Below are positions 1 through 7,538 of a stretch of 31,734 nucleotides of DNA, in pieces (the stretch's first letter is position 1; each line of letters starts with the position of its first letter). The notes below the pieces were generated by a model that saw nothing but the letters and a program-made list of their open reading frames with translations, made no database searches and was not told the DNA's origin. The translations under genes were made by a program, and so were the position numbers. This DNA is from CALKXV01 sp964632495 (GTDB taxonomy: Bacteria > Pseudomonadota > Alphaproteobacteria > Rhodobacterales > Rhodobacteraceae), in assembly GCA_964632495.1 (NCBI GenBank), contig CAZWDS010000034.1, positions 1 through 31,734 of the forward strand, in the 5' to 3' direction.

Positions 1-862
1 GGCTAATGATGCCAAAGCCGGGCAGGATCACGATATAAACTTCGGGGTGACCGAAGAACCATAGAATATGCTGGTAAAGGACGGGATCCCCGCCGCCGGC
101 GGGATCAAAGAAGGTGGTCCCAAAGTTCCGGTCCGTCAGCAGCATGGTGATTGCACCGGCCAGAACCGGCAGGGCCAGAAGAATCAACCAAGCGGTCACA
201 AAGATCGACCATGCAAACAGCGGAACTTTGAACAGGGTCATGCCCGGAGCCCGCATGTTCAGGAAGGTTGTGATCATATTGATCGCACCAAGGATCGAAC
301 TTGCGCCGGACAAGTGGACAGCGAAGATCGCCAAATCCATCGAAAAGCCTTGTTCTGTCGTGGACAGCGGCGGATAGAGCACCCAGCCTACACCAGACCC
401 TAATTGACCGTTTCCGCCCGGCGACACCACCGAGGCAACGGCCAGAGTCGTACCGGCCACATAAAGCCAATAGGACAGGTTGTTCATCCGAGGGAACGCC
501 ATATCTGGCGCACCGATGTGCAAGGGCATGAAATAGTTGCCAAATCCGCCGAACAGGGCGGGAATAACAACAAAGAACATCATCAGGATGCCGTGTGCGG
601 TGACCAGAACGTTCCACAAGTGACCGTTTGGCGCGCAGGTTCCGTCTGCGATCAGGCGGGCCCCTTCGGCGCACATGAACTGGACACCGGGATCTTTCAG
701 TTCCATCCGCATATAGACGGTAAAGGCAACGGCAATGAAGCCAGCTAGACCGGAGGTGAACAGATAAAGTATCCCGATATCTTTGTGGTTCGTTGACATG
801 AACCAGCGCTGAAAGAAGCTGAGTTCGTGGTCGTCGTGCTCGTGAGCAGCGGCGTCGGCCAT
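1..862 (-). CDS. ctaD: Cytochrome c oxidase subunit I, N-terminal part (cut by window start)
   Basis: Catalytic subunit of the aa3-type terminal oxidase, which holds haem a, haem a3 and CuB in the cytoplasmic membrane and reduces O2 while pumping protons. About 287 codons are visible; the C-terminal half lies beyond base 1. The translation starts MADAAAHEHDDHELSFFQRW, followed by MSTNHKDIGILY, the classic opening of subunit I. Membrane segments follow, with the stretch FGNYFMPLHIGAPDMAFPR and the window-edge stretch FGHPEVYIVILPGFG. HPEVY contains the CuB His and the Tyr that cross-links to it. The ATG at 862 is chosen because an AGGAGG ribosome site (bases 868-873, read on minus) lies about 6 bases upstream. 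The codons at 105-944 in another frame are a shadow. The gene is downstream of an M16 peptidase on the same strand, with a 163-base gap that probably carries its promoter. Confidence 0.97.
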   Translation of the reverse strand, partial: MADAAAHEHDDHELSFFQRWFMSTNHKDIGILYLFTSGLAGFIAVAFTVYMRMELKDPGVQFMCAEGARLIADGTCAPNGHLWNVLVTAHGILMMFFVVIPALFGGFGNYFMPLHIGAPDMAFPRMNNLSYWLYVAGTTLAVASVVSPGGNGQLGSGVGWVLYPPLSTTEQGFSMDLAIFAVHLSGASSILGAINMITTFLNMRAPGMTLFKVPLFAWSIFVTAWLILLALPVLAGAITMLLTDRNFGTTFFDPAGGGDPVLYQHILWFFGHPEVYIVILPGFGIIS

Positions 863-1025
863 GTGTGCCTCCTGACGTCGTTAATTGCCCGGCGTGTTCC
901 TGCCGGTTTCCTCCGCTTTTAAGGGGATGGACCGACCTCGGCAATGGGCGATGCGTCCGTCAGACGGGATAAATTGTCTCAGGTCAGGTTTGCCGACGCA
1001 AAGCCTTTTGCGCCAAACTGACGTG

Positions 1026-2330
1026 TCAGCTTGCGCGTTTCAGGAGGCTGCCAAGTATTCCACGGGATTTGGCCGTCATGCGGGTGCGCAAAGCCTGTGG
1101 TTTCGGGGCGTGGCGCAATGGGGCCGACATCACAATGCTTGGCGAAAGGGTCAACAATGCCTGACCGGCAGACCTGAGATCTTTCACGCTGAGACCCTGA
1201 TAGGCATGATAGCGTTCAGTTGGATCGCTGATCCGGCCAAGTTCGCTGATGTCCGTGATCATGTCGTAGGTCCGACCTTCGAGGCCATCAAGGCTCATCA
1301 ACGCGTTCACGTGATGGCGACGGATCGCTTTGGCGTGTTCTTCGTCGCTAAGCCCTGACGCAGCCCCTTTGATGGTGTCGATCGCAACCTCGCAAATCTC
1401 GGCGATGCGATTGGAGGGGCCTTGCAGGTAAACACGCAGGATGTCGCGGCGGGCATAGGTTTGAACTTCGCAAGACACGGCGTAGACCAAGCCGCGCTTT
1501 TCCCGCAATTCCTGCATCAAAAGCGATTGCCCGTGGCCACCCAGAATGTCCGACAACATCCAAATCCTGCGCTTTTGCGCATTGTCGAAGTCCGTGACGT
1601 CCCACGAGATCCAAACGCTGGAGTCATCAGAACTTGTGCCCATGTGCATGTCACCCCCCACGTAAGGCATCTCGGGCCATGTGCTGGCCTCGCCGGCGGG
1701 AAGATCCGAAAACGCGGCCTCGACCAAAGCCACCACGTCTTGATGGTCCATGTCGCCGCACACCGCGACAGTGACATTGCGCCCGACATAGAAAGCCTTG
1801 TGGAATGCGACCAAATCGTCGCGCGTGATGGATTCAAGCGTTTCCTTGTAGCCGATCACCGGTCGTGACAAAGGCTGATCCGGATAGGACACTTCGAACA
1901 AAGCCTCGTTCATCGCGCAGTTGAAGCACCCGCGACAGTTTTCATCTTCGATGATTTGTCGCTCCATATCAATATCTTGCTCGGCAAACTTAGGGTTCTG
2001 GAACAGATCGGCGAACAGATGCATCGACCGCCCGATATCCTCGCTTAGCACGGTTGCATGATAGCAGGTCTGATCCAGTTGCGTCTGCGCGTTGATGCTG
2101 CCGCCCAAATCTTCGATCCGGTCTTGAATGTCGGCGCTGGATTGGGTTGCGGTGCCGCGAAACATGAGATGTTCCAGAAGATGTGCGATGCCTGCATGGG
2201 CCGCGGGTTCGTGAACGCTGCCCGCCAGAACATTGATCGCAAGTGCGGCGCGATTTGAATGGGGGGCGCATTCGGACAAAACGGTAATGCCGTTGTCAAG
2301 AACTGTGGAATGGCGGGTGACGTCGTACAT
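1026..2330 (-). CDS. M16 family zinc metallopeptidase (processing-peptidase-like)
   Basis: A 434-residue protein of the pitrilysin/mitochondrial processing peptidase family. The inverted zinc motif HLLEH is at residues 50-54 (two His ligands plus the catalytic Glu53). The third ligand, Glu130 in the MERQIIEDE segment, lies 76 residues after His54, the spacing usual for M16. The length fits a single-chain bacterial M16B enzyme with an N-terminal peptidase domain and a C-terminal domain starting near residue 190. No signal peptide is evident, so it is probably cytoplasmic. Alphaproteobacterial relatives are generally annotated as processing peptidases of unknown substrate. The start ATG at 2330 has a GGAG ribosome site (2338-2341 on minus). 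It is divergent from the oxygenase gene at 2487 and upstream of ctaD; whether it is co-transcribed with ctaD cannot be told. Confidence 0.93.
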   Translation of the reverse strand: MYDVTRHSTVLDNGITVLSECAPHSNRAALAINVLAGSVHEPAAHAGIAHLLEHLMFRGTATQSSADIQDRIEDLGGSINAQTQLDQTCYHATVLSEDIGRSMHLFADLFQNPKFAEQDIDMERQIIEDENCRGCFNCAMNEALFEVSYPDQPLSRPVIGYKETLESITRDDLVAFHKAFYVGRNVTVAVCGDMDHQDVVALVEAAFSDLPAGEASTWPEMPYVGGDMHMGTSSDDSSVWISWDVTDFDNAQKRRIWMLSDILGGHGQSLLMQELREKRGLVYAVSCEVQTYARRDILRVYLQGPSNRIAEICEVAIDTIKGAASGLSDEEHAKAIRRHHVNALMSLDGLEGRTYDMITDISELGRISDPTERYHAYQGLSVKDLRSAGQALLTLSPSIVMSAPLRHAPKPQALRTRMTAKSRGILGSLLKRAS

Positions 2331-2486
2331 ATGCGTGCTCCAAAAAATATGGGGTCACGGGGCCTTAAAAGTGGGGCACTTTGCGGGCGAATTTGGTTCA
2401 GGTTGGCGAAATCCGTCAGCAAATGACGCATTTCGCATGGCTTCCGCGCAAAACTTGGCTCAACCTCGGGACGGGAGGATCAAACC

Positions 2487-3365
2487 ATGTCCGACGAACC
2501 GTTGCGCAAGATGGGGTCTCTGAGCCCGGCTCAGATCGACGCCTATTGGCGCGATGGATTTTTGCATCCCATCCAGGTGTTGAACGCCCCAGAGGTCGCC
2601 AATACCCGCGAAGCGCTGGAGACCATCGAACGCGACTGGCTGGACAACGGCCTGCCACTGCCCCTGAACACCTACAAGCGGGTCAATGCGCAAGTGGTGA
2701 TGCCCTTTGTGGCCGATATCGCGCGTCACCCGGCCATTCTGGATGCGGTCGAAGGTGTTCTTGGCCCCGACATTCTGGTCTATGCCGCTGAATTCTTTAT
2801 CAAAGAGCCGGAAACACCCCATATCGTCACAATGCATCAAGACCTGACTTATTGGGGCCTTGGGGCCATCGACGGAATGGTCACGGCTTGGCTGGCTTTG
2901 TCACCTGCCACCAAAGCCTCGGGCTGCATGGATTTTGTCCGCGCCAGCCACAAGAACCCGATTTTGCCTCACAAAGACAGTTTCGACGACAACAACCTTC
3001 TGAGCCGGGGGCAGGAAGTGGCCGTGGACATCGACGAAGCCGACAAAACCCCCATCGTGCTGCAACCGGGGCAGATGAGCCTGCATCACGGGCTGACCAT
3101 CCATGGGTCAGGGCCGAACACCTCAAACGAGCGACGGATTGGCTGTGTGATCCGGTACATCCGCCCGGACATGGAGCAACGCGTGGGATCGAAAGACTAT
3201 GTGATGGCCGCACGTGGAAAAGACCGGTTTGGTCACTTTGTGCACACGCCGGTGCCTAAGGCGAGCTTCGATGCGGAAAGTCTTGAGGTTTATGAGGAAA
3301 TTCGTGCAGAGCAAGCGAAAACCTTGATGAAGGGCGCGGCGAAAACGACAGAGATGTACACATGA
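2487..3365 (+). CDS. Phytanoyl-CoA dioxygenase (PhyH) family Fe(II)/2-oxoglutarate oxygenase
   Basis: A 292-residue cupin-fold oxygenase. The iron-binding facial triad is visible as His117-x-Asp119 in the segment MHQDLTYW and the distal His206 in HGLTIHGSGPN. Arg216/Arg217, ten or eleven residues later, would bind the 2-oxoglutarate carboxylate. Such enzymes hydroxylate an unactivated carbon while turning 2-oxoglutarate into succinate and CO2. The gene has a strong ribosome site (GGGAGGA, about 2473-2479) and overlaps the next gene by 4 bases (ATGA at 3362-3365), so the two are translationally coupled. PhnY, the 2-aminoethylphosphonate hydroxylase, is of this fold and is encoded beside the HD oxygenase PhnZ. 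A phosphonate-type substrate is therefore a reasonable inference but not proven; other PhyH substrates are equally possible from sequence alone. Confidence 0.9.
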   Translation: MSDEPLRKMGSLSPAQIDAYWRDGFLHPIQVLNAPEVANTREALETIERDWLDNGLPLPLNTYKRVNAQVVMPFVADIARHPAILDAVEGVLGPDILVYAAEFFIKEPETPHIVTMHQDLTYWGLGAIDGMVTAWLALSPATKASGCMDFVRASHKNPILPHKDSFDDNNLLSRGQEVAVDIDEADKTPIVLQPGQMSLHHGLTIHGSGPNTSNERRIGCVIRYIRPDMEQRVGSKDYVMAARGKDRFGHFVHTPVPKASFDAESLEVYEEIRAEQAKTLMKGAAKTTEMYT

Positions 3366-3961
3366 TGGATAAGGTCAAATTCACCGCGATGAAGGATGGC
3401 GACAAGGAAGACTATGACTTCCTGACCGAGCACGAGGTGGAATACGCAAAAGGCACGGCGGATCGTCTTTTGAAAGCGTTGGTCACCTTGGACGAAAGCC
3501 TGTCCGGCTATCAGGTCACGCGATTGGAGCACTCGTTGCAGGCCGCGACGCGTGCTTGGCGGGACGGGGCGGATATGGATTGGGTGGTCTCGGCCCTGTT
3601 GCACGATGTGGGCGACATCTTTGCGCCCTACAACCACGACGAATACGCCGCCGCGATCCTGAAGCCCTTCGTGCGCGCGCAATGTACATGGGTGGTCGAG
3701 AAACACGGTGATTTTCAGATGCTGTATTACGGCGAACACGTCGGCGCAGACCCGATGAAGCGCGAGATCTACAAAGGCCATCCCTATTTCGACGACTGCG
3801 TGCAGTTTTGCGAGGCTTGGGACCAGTCCAGCTTCGATCCGGACTATGAAAGCCTGCCGTTAGAGCATTTCGCCCCGATGGTGCATGAGGTTTTCGCGCG
3901 GACGCCTTATGATCCAGAGGTGATCCGGGCAGGCGAGCGGGTGGCCTTGGTGGCGGGGTAA
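3362..3961 (+). CDS. HD-domain protein, possible PhnZ/TmpB-like diiron oxygenase
   Basis: A 199-residue HD-superfamily protein. Candidate metal ligands are His57, His81-Asp82 (LLHDVGD), His92, His115 and Asp154 (WDQSSFDP). The first gap, His57 to His81 (24 residues), equals the gap I recall between His34 and His58 of PhnZ. Automatic annotation would call it a phosphohydrolase. Its 4-base overlap with a 2-oxoglutarate oxygenase gene instead suggests a second-step mixed-valent diiron oxygenase, as in PhnY-PhnZ (2-aminoethylphosphonate to glycine) and TmpA-TmpB (trimethylammonio-ethylphosphonate to glycine betaine). At the place of PhnZ Glu27, which recognises the substrate amine, this protein has Tyr50 (GYQVTRLEH), so the substrate probably differs from 2-aminoethylphosphonate. 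That alignment is by eye and the PhnZ numbering is from memory. Function is inferred; the fold is secure. Confidence 0.85.
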   Translation: MMDKVKFTAMKDGDKEDYDFLTEHEVEYAKGTADRLLKALVTLDESLSGYQVTRLEHSLQAATRAWRDGADMDWVVSALLHDVGDIFAPYNHDEYAAAILKPFVRAQCTWVVEKHGDFQMLYYGEHVGADPMKREIYKGHPYFDDCVQFCEAWDQSSFDPDYESLPLEHFAPMVHEVFARTPYDPEVIRAGERVALVAG

Positions 3962-4150
3962 GGGCAGGCCGAGAGGTTTGACTCGGAACGGCTGGTTTGC
4001 CAGACTTTTCTGCCGTTTGTTTACGAAACACGAAAGTCGGCTTTAGTTCATTTTCGGTCAGGCGTGTCGCGCCCAGTGAGCTTTCTGTGATTGCTCGCAA
4101 CAAATCGACTAGGTTTGTAGGAACGACTATTTTCATCTATTGTTTCAGTT

Positions 4151-5110
4151 CTAATTTAACACTCTTAAAACACGAAATCCAACAGTATCGCTGCGGGATG
4201 TTTCTTTCCTTCTAACTCGGCTTGCCGGGCGCAACCCATCCATAGCAACGTTAAAGGCACCTCCCTTAGCAACTCGGGGGCACGAGGCTTTGGACAAAGC
4301 ATGCGCGAGGTAGAGGCTGGTCGTCGAAAACTCTAAGTGCTTGGGGTGCCAACAAGACAATGTAATTTCGTGAACATTTCCCGACATATGCCGCAGCCCC
4401 CACGCATTCGCGGCGTCCAACAACTGAACTGGCACTGGCACACGCCGATTTGCTAACCTAGGCAATGTCACGCCTTCTCCTCGAACGTGCTCAGTTGCTC
4501 GACCTGAGAAGTTTGCTTGCTCTTTGGTTAGTTCGTCACCTTGCGCAAATCGAGTACCTGTGCCTGATCGGGCGGCGTATTCCCATTCCGCCTCAGTTGG
4601 CAAACGATATACATCCTTACCAACCTTTTCATTAAGCCACCCAATGAACTGGATGGCATCAAGAAATGAAACGTTTATCACCGGATGATCTTTGCCAAGG
4701 TCACGAAATGCATGTAAAGTTAAGGAAACATGCGACGGGTTGTAATCGCACGCGCCAGCATCAACGCATAGCAACCATTCCTCACGTGTGACCTCATTTC
4801 GTCCAAGTGCAAACGGCACGTCGATTGCAACATGATGTCGTGGATGTTCAAATGGTATGACATTGAGCTCATCTGGGGTGCGACGCCGGAAAGTTGCGTT
4901 TTCCCCGTAGGCATCGAAAGGATTCCGAGACTCACCCTTGATCGCGCCCATCATGAAAGACCCCGACGGCATGACAATCATTTCCGGACATTCGTTACAT
5001 TCTTGAAAGCTCTCGAGGGGTGCCAATGCGCTGTAGTAAACGCTGGCGTCTTCCGCCTCTGCGGACATGGCCAAGAGCGCCGACGCTAAAAGAAAAATCC
5101 GGTCTTTCAT
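4151..5110 (-). CDS. Secreted SUMF1/formylglycine-generating-enzyme-like domain protein
   Basis: A 319-residue protein with an N-terminal signal peptide (hydrophobic stretch to about residue 19, likely cut after AEA) and one SUMF1/FGE-sulfatase domain from about residue 43 to the end. Family landmarks are MIVMPSGSFMMGA (43-55), NEVTREEW, YRLPTEAEWEYAARSG, MSGNVHE and the terminal GFRVLR. The catalytic cysteine pair of true formylglycine-generating enzymes is not recognisable, so a structural or ligand-binding role in the periplasm is more likely than sulfatase activation. Its DNA is clearly AT-richer than the surroundings: the 60 bases at 4621-4680 hold only 23 G or C. Both flanks (3962-4150 and 5111-5304) are also AT-rich and without a gene. 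This suggests horizontal acquisition. The ATG at 5110 has a modest AAGG ribosome site. It converges on the HD gene. Confidence 0.85.
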   Translation of the reverse strand: MKDRIFLLASALLAMSAEAEDASVYYSALAPLESFQECNECPEMIVMPSGSFMMGAIKGESRNPFDAYGENATFRRRTPDELNVIPFEHPRHHVAIDVPFALGRNEVTREEWLLCVDAGACDYNPSHVSLTLHAFRDLGKDHPVINVSFLDAIQFIGWLNEKVGKDVYRLPTEAEWEYAARSGTGTRFAQGDELTKEQANFSGRATEHVRGEGVTLPRLANRRVPVPVQLLDAANAWGLRHMSGNVHEITLSCWHPKHLEFSTTSLYLAHALSKASCPRVAKGGAFNVAMDGLRPASRVRRKETSRSDTVGFRVLRVLN

Positions 5111-5304
5111 GCATAACCTTGAATCGATTAAAATTCTATCAAGTAGGCCTAGTATAAACAGAGCTTCCCACCGTTCCCAATGTCAACGTGGTTTAAGTAG
5201 GAAGACTTAGTTCCGACACTTCGGAAATTTTGCCAACATTCCGATAGCCGCCGTTCGTTTGGCTTGCGGCATTAGTAACTAAGGGCTCAAAGCGGGCCTT
5301 CGCC

Positions 5305-5949
5305 CTAAAACACCTCCCCAAAAGTCTTTTCCAGCGCCACATCCACATCCGTCATCGTCACCGGCAACCCCAGATCGACCAGTGACGTCACTCCGTGCCC
5401 CGTGATCCCGCAAGGGACGATGCCGTCGAAATGGGACAGGTCTGGCTCGACGTTGATCGACAGGCCGTGGAACGACACCCATTTGCGGATGCGGATGCCC
5501 AAAGCGGCGATCTTGTCTTCGCGGGGGCTGCCGTCCGGGAGGGGTGGTTTTTCGGGGCGGGTGACCCAGACGCCAACACGGCCCTCGCGGCGTTCGCCGA
5601 CCACGTTGAATTGGTCCAGCGTGGCGATGATCCAAGACTCCATGTCATGGACAAAGCGGCGCACGTCTTGGCCGCGCGCCGCCACGTCCAGCATCACATA
5701 GGCCACCCGTTGTCCGGGGCCGTGGTAGGTGTATTGCCCGCCGCGTTTGGTGGGATAGACCGGGAAGCGGGCGGCGTCTTTCAGGTCGGTGTCCTTGGCG
5801 GACGTACCAGCGGTGTACATGGGCGGGTGTTCGACCAGCCAGATCGTCTCATCCTCGGAGCCTGCACGGATCTCGGCTGCGCGCGCCTCCATAAACGCGG
5901 TGGCGCGGTCATAGTCCAAAAGCCCGGGTTCGGTGATCCATTTGACCAT
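5305..5949 (-). CDS. lipB: Octanoyl-[acyl-carrier-protein]:protein octanoyltransferase
   Basis: A 214-residue enzyme of lipoic acid biosynthesis. It moves octanoyl from acyl carrier protein to the lipoyl domains of the 2-oxoacid dehydrogenases and the glycine cleavage H protein, where LipA adds the sulfurs. The family signature RGGQYTYHGPGQ is at residues 69-80, the catalytic Cys180 lies in IVPCGIT, and the active-site Lys146 in DKIAALGIRI. Length is normal. It starts 3 bases after the stop of the LytTR regulator gene on the same strand, so the two are almost certainly co-transcribed. A short GGGC-CTTC-GCCC inverted repeat (5294-5305) overlaps the stop codon; without a T-run it is at best a weak terminator. 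Confidence 0.97.
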   Translation of the reverse strand: MVKWITEPGLLDYDRATAFMEARAAEIRAGSEDETIWLVEHPPMYTAGTSAKDTDLKDAARFPVYPTKRGGQYTYHGPGQRVAYVMLDVAARGQDVRRFVHDMESWIIATLDQFNVVGERREGRVGVWVTRPEKPPLPDGSPREDKIAALGIRIRKWVSFHGLSINVEPDLSHFDGIVPCGITGHGVTSLVDLGLPVTMTDVDVALEKTFGEVF

Positions 5950-5952
5950 GGC

Positions 5953-6726
5953 TTACTCGGGCAGAAGCCCGGCCTCTTTCACAGCGCCCAGATAGGTGCG
6001 GCTGACAGGGATTTCGTGGTTATCGGTCAAGGTCAACACGGCTTTGGCCCCGTCACGCCGCGCGGCTTTGATAGCGTCCAGAGCGACCCAATGGGAACGG
6101 TGCACTTGCAAGCCCTCGCTAGACCCCGTTTCGCGCATGGCATCGGACAGACGCATCAGAAGCAACTCCTGACCCTTGGTTGTTCTGACCTCGACGTAGT
6201 GATCCGACACCGATAGCGCAACGAGAGACCCGCGTTTGTCGAAGGGCAGGCGATCCAATAGCGGTGGCGTTCTCTCTGGGGTGGCGTGGGGTTTGGTCGT
6301 CTCGATCATGTTCAGCGCCAAAGATACCACGATAGCAATCCCGATTGCATTGGCCAAAAGCGGAAGTGCGTAATTTTGAACGTCTGGCGGCAAGCCAAAG
6401 ACACCCCAGTTCAGCACCAACACCTCTATGGCGACGACGGTCCCAATGGCTGTGCCGAGCGCAGAGACCTTTAGCCAACGCGGAAGGACCCATCTGGCCA
6501 GCGCGCGCTCGACGACCGCCGAAACCCAAACGCCCGACGAAAAGGTCACGACCGCGACGACCATCCAATAGGCCAGTCGGGGCAACAGGCGCATTTCGTC
6601 GACCGTGCCGAAGGGACCAGAGATCCCCAGCACCACACCAACCGCCAGCATCGCCACCCAGACCCCGCGGCGGCTGAGAAGCGATTGCGTTTCACGCATC
6701 GCGAAATGCAAAGGGCTGTCAGTCAC
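5953..6726 (-). CDS. Membrane-anchored LytTR-family DNA-binding regulator
   Basis: A 257-residue protein with four predicted membrane segments (roughly residues 22-40, 50-70, 88-110 and 121-142) followed by a cytoplasmic LytTR DNA-binding domain (about 160-257). That domain shows the typical SDHYVEVRTTKG and LQVHRSHWVALDAI strands. Most LytTR proteins are response regulators with a receiver domain; here a membrane domain replaces it, so the signal may be sensed in or at the membrane. No partner kinase is nearby. Translation appears to begin at GTG 6726 behind an AGGA site; an internal ATG at 6699 would lose only nine residues. It lies immediately upstream of lipB in one transcription unit, so lipB expression may be tied to this regulator or simply ride on its promoter. 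Target genes are unknown. Confidence 0.9.
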   Translation of the reverse strand: MTDSPLHFAMRETQSLLSRRGVWVAMLAVGVVLGISGPFGTVDEMRLLPRLAYWMVVAVVTFSSGVWVSAVVERALARWVLPRWLKVSALGTAIGTVVAIEVLVLNWGVFGLPPDVQNYALPLLANAIGIAIVVSLALNMIETTKPHATPERTPPLLDRLPFDKRGSLVALSVSDHYVEVRTTKGQELLLMRLSDAMRETGSSEGLQVHRSHWVALDAIKAARRDGAKAVLTLTDNHEIPVSRTYLGAVKEAGLLPE

Positions 6727-6820
6727 GTATTTTCCTGTCGTTTCAAGCAGTCACGCTCGCGCTAAGGCTTTTGGCTGGGCAAGAGATGTTCAAGTGCTTT
6801 TTACAGACGGAGAACCAGAA

Positions 6821-7306
6821 ATGCCAACGCTTGCCCCCTTATTTGATGCGCCTTTTGCGGTGCAGTTGCATGTCACGACGGCTGTTGTGGCGATTGCCTT
6901 GCTGCCTTGGACCTTGTTTCGCACCAAAAAGGACCGGGTGCACAAGGTCTGCGGTTATATCTGGGTGACGGCTATGGTCTCGACCGCGCTCAGTTCGTTT
7001 TTCATCAACGAAGCCCGGATGCTTGGGCCGTTCAGCGCCATTCACTTGATCTCGGTTTATGTGTTGGTCGGGCTTTGGCAGGCGGTTCGGGCTGCGATCC
7101 GACGCGATCAGGTGGCGCATCGGGCGGGGATGCGCGGTTTGGCGTTCGGAGGTTTGGGGGTTGCCGGGATTTTGACACTGATGCCGGGCAGACGAATGGG
7201 CGAGGTTCTATTCGGGAGCTATGACACGGAAGGGTTCTTTTTGGTGCTGGCCGTGACTGTGGTGCTGTTTGGCACTTTTAGGGGCAGAGGGCGGGCTGAG
7301 GGGTAG
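6821..7306 (+). CDS. DUF2306-like small membrane protein
   Basis: A protein of 161 residues with about four hydrophobic segments. A His-rich start of the first helix (QLHVTTAVVAIALLPW) and the KDRVHKVCGYIWV segment are typical of DUF2306 inner-membrane proteins. No function is established for the family. The reading frame stays open upstream to 6605. The ATG at 6821 is preferred because a GGAGA ribosome site (6809-6813) lies 7 bases before it and the N-terminal extension would be unlike the family. It is divergent from the LytTR gene, and the 94 bases between them presumably hold both promoters. The next feature downstream is tRNA-Leu on the opposite strand. Confidence 0.82.
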   Translation: MPTLAPLFDAPFAVQLHVTTAVVAIALLPWTLFRTKKDRVHKVCGYIWVTAMVSTALSSFFINEARMLGPFSAIHLISVYVLVGLWQAVRAAIRRDQVAHRAGMRGLAFGGLGVAGILTLMPGRRMGEVLFGSYDTEGFFLVLAVTVVLFGTFRGRGRAEG

Positions 7307-7348
7307 GGAGCTTTGCCTTGCGACGGTGCTGCGCAACGTCTGCCTGCC

Positions 7349-7376
7349 GTCGTTCATTCCTTTGCAAAAGAACGAC
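7349..7376 (-). terminator. Inverted repeat just 3' of tRNA-Leu, possible terminator or processing hairpin
   Basis: GTCGTTC (7349-7355) pairs perfectly with GAACGAC (7370-7376) around a 14-base loop, two bases beyond the encoded CCA end of the tRNA gene. On the tRNA strand no T-run follows, so classical rho-independent termination is doubtful. A 3' processing or protective hairpin is possible. Confidence 0.35.
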
Positions 7377-7378
7377 AT

Positions 7379-7465
7379 TGGTGCGGTCGGGGGGACTCGA
7401 ACCCCCACGAGTGTTACCTCACAGCGACCTCAACGCTGCGCGTCTACCAATTCCGCCACGACCGC
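7379..7465 (-). tRNA. tRNA-Leu (anticodon GAG)
   Basis: An 87-base class II tRNA read on the minus strand. The acceptor stem GCGGTCG pairs fully with CGACCGC, the discriminator base is A and the CCA end is encoded (7379-7381). The D-arm region reads TGGCGGAATTGGTAGACGC. The anticodon stem CAGCG/CGCTG encloses the loop TTGAGGT, giving anticodon GAG for CUC and CUU codons. A variable arm follows, then the T arm GGGGGTTCGAGTCCCCC. It sits 73 bases beyond the dctM stop codon on the same strand. No integrase gene or duplicated tRNA end is visible, so there is no sign that it serves as an integration site here. Confidence 0.97.
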
Positions 7466-7497
7466 AAGCCTTAGGCGACAAGTTCGCCTCGTTTAGC

Positions 7498-7532
7498 TGG
7501 ACCATCCCGACTTGAAAAGGGGGGGTGGTCCA
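7498..7532 (-). terminator. Stem-loop after dctM, likely end of the TRAP operon
   Basis: TGGACCATCCC (7498-7508) pairs with GGGGTGGTCCA (7522-7532), an 11-bp stem with one G-T wobble and a 13-base loop, beginning 7 bases after the dctM gene end. On the dctM strand no T-run follows; on the other strand AATTTT does. It may therefore act by slowing polymerase or protecting the mRNA end. Confidence 0.5.
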
Positions 7533-7538
7533 ATTTTC

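Noticed and set aside
105..944. A 279-codon frame on minus at the left edge
   Set aside because: It is out of frame with ctaD, whose translation gives a clear cytochrome oxidase subunit I; the shadow protein is Arg/Cys-rich with no family resemblance.
2368..2382. Perfect inverted repeat AAAGTG-GGG-CACTTT between the M16 and PhyH genes
   Set aside because: Six-base arms are too short to separate an operator from chance, and no regulator gene is near; it deserves notice only if conserved.
3516..4136. A 206-codon minus-strand frame overlapping the HD gene
   Set aside because: Its sequence is Arg/Pro-rich low-complexity typical of antisense reading, and the HD protein on plus is convincing.
4116..4141. 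Possible EcfG promoter GGAAC followed by TGTT near 4116
   Set aside because: The -10 has TGTT in place of CGTT, and no gene starts downstream on plus; the gene to the right is on minus and ends here.
5294..5306. Short GC hairpin at the lipB stop codon as a terminator
   Set aside because: Only a four-base stem and no T-run on the lipB strand.
7379..7465. tRNA-Leu as an integration site for the adjacent genes
   Set aside because: No integrase, no repeated tRNA 3' end and no change in base composition next to the tRNA; the AT-rich islet lies more than 2 kb away beyond lipB and the LytTR gene.
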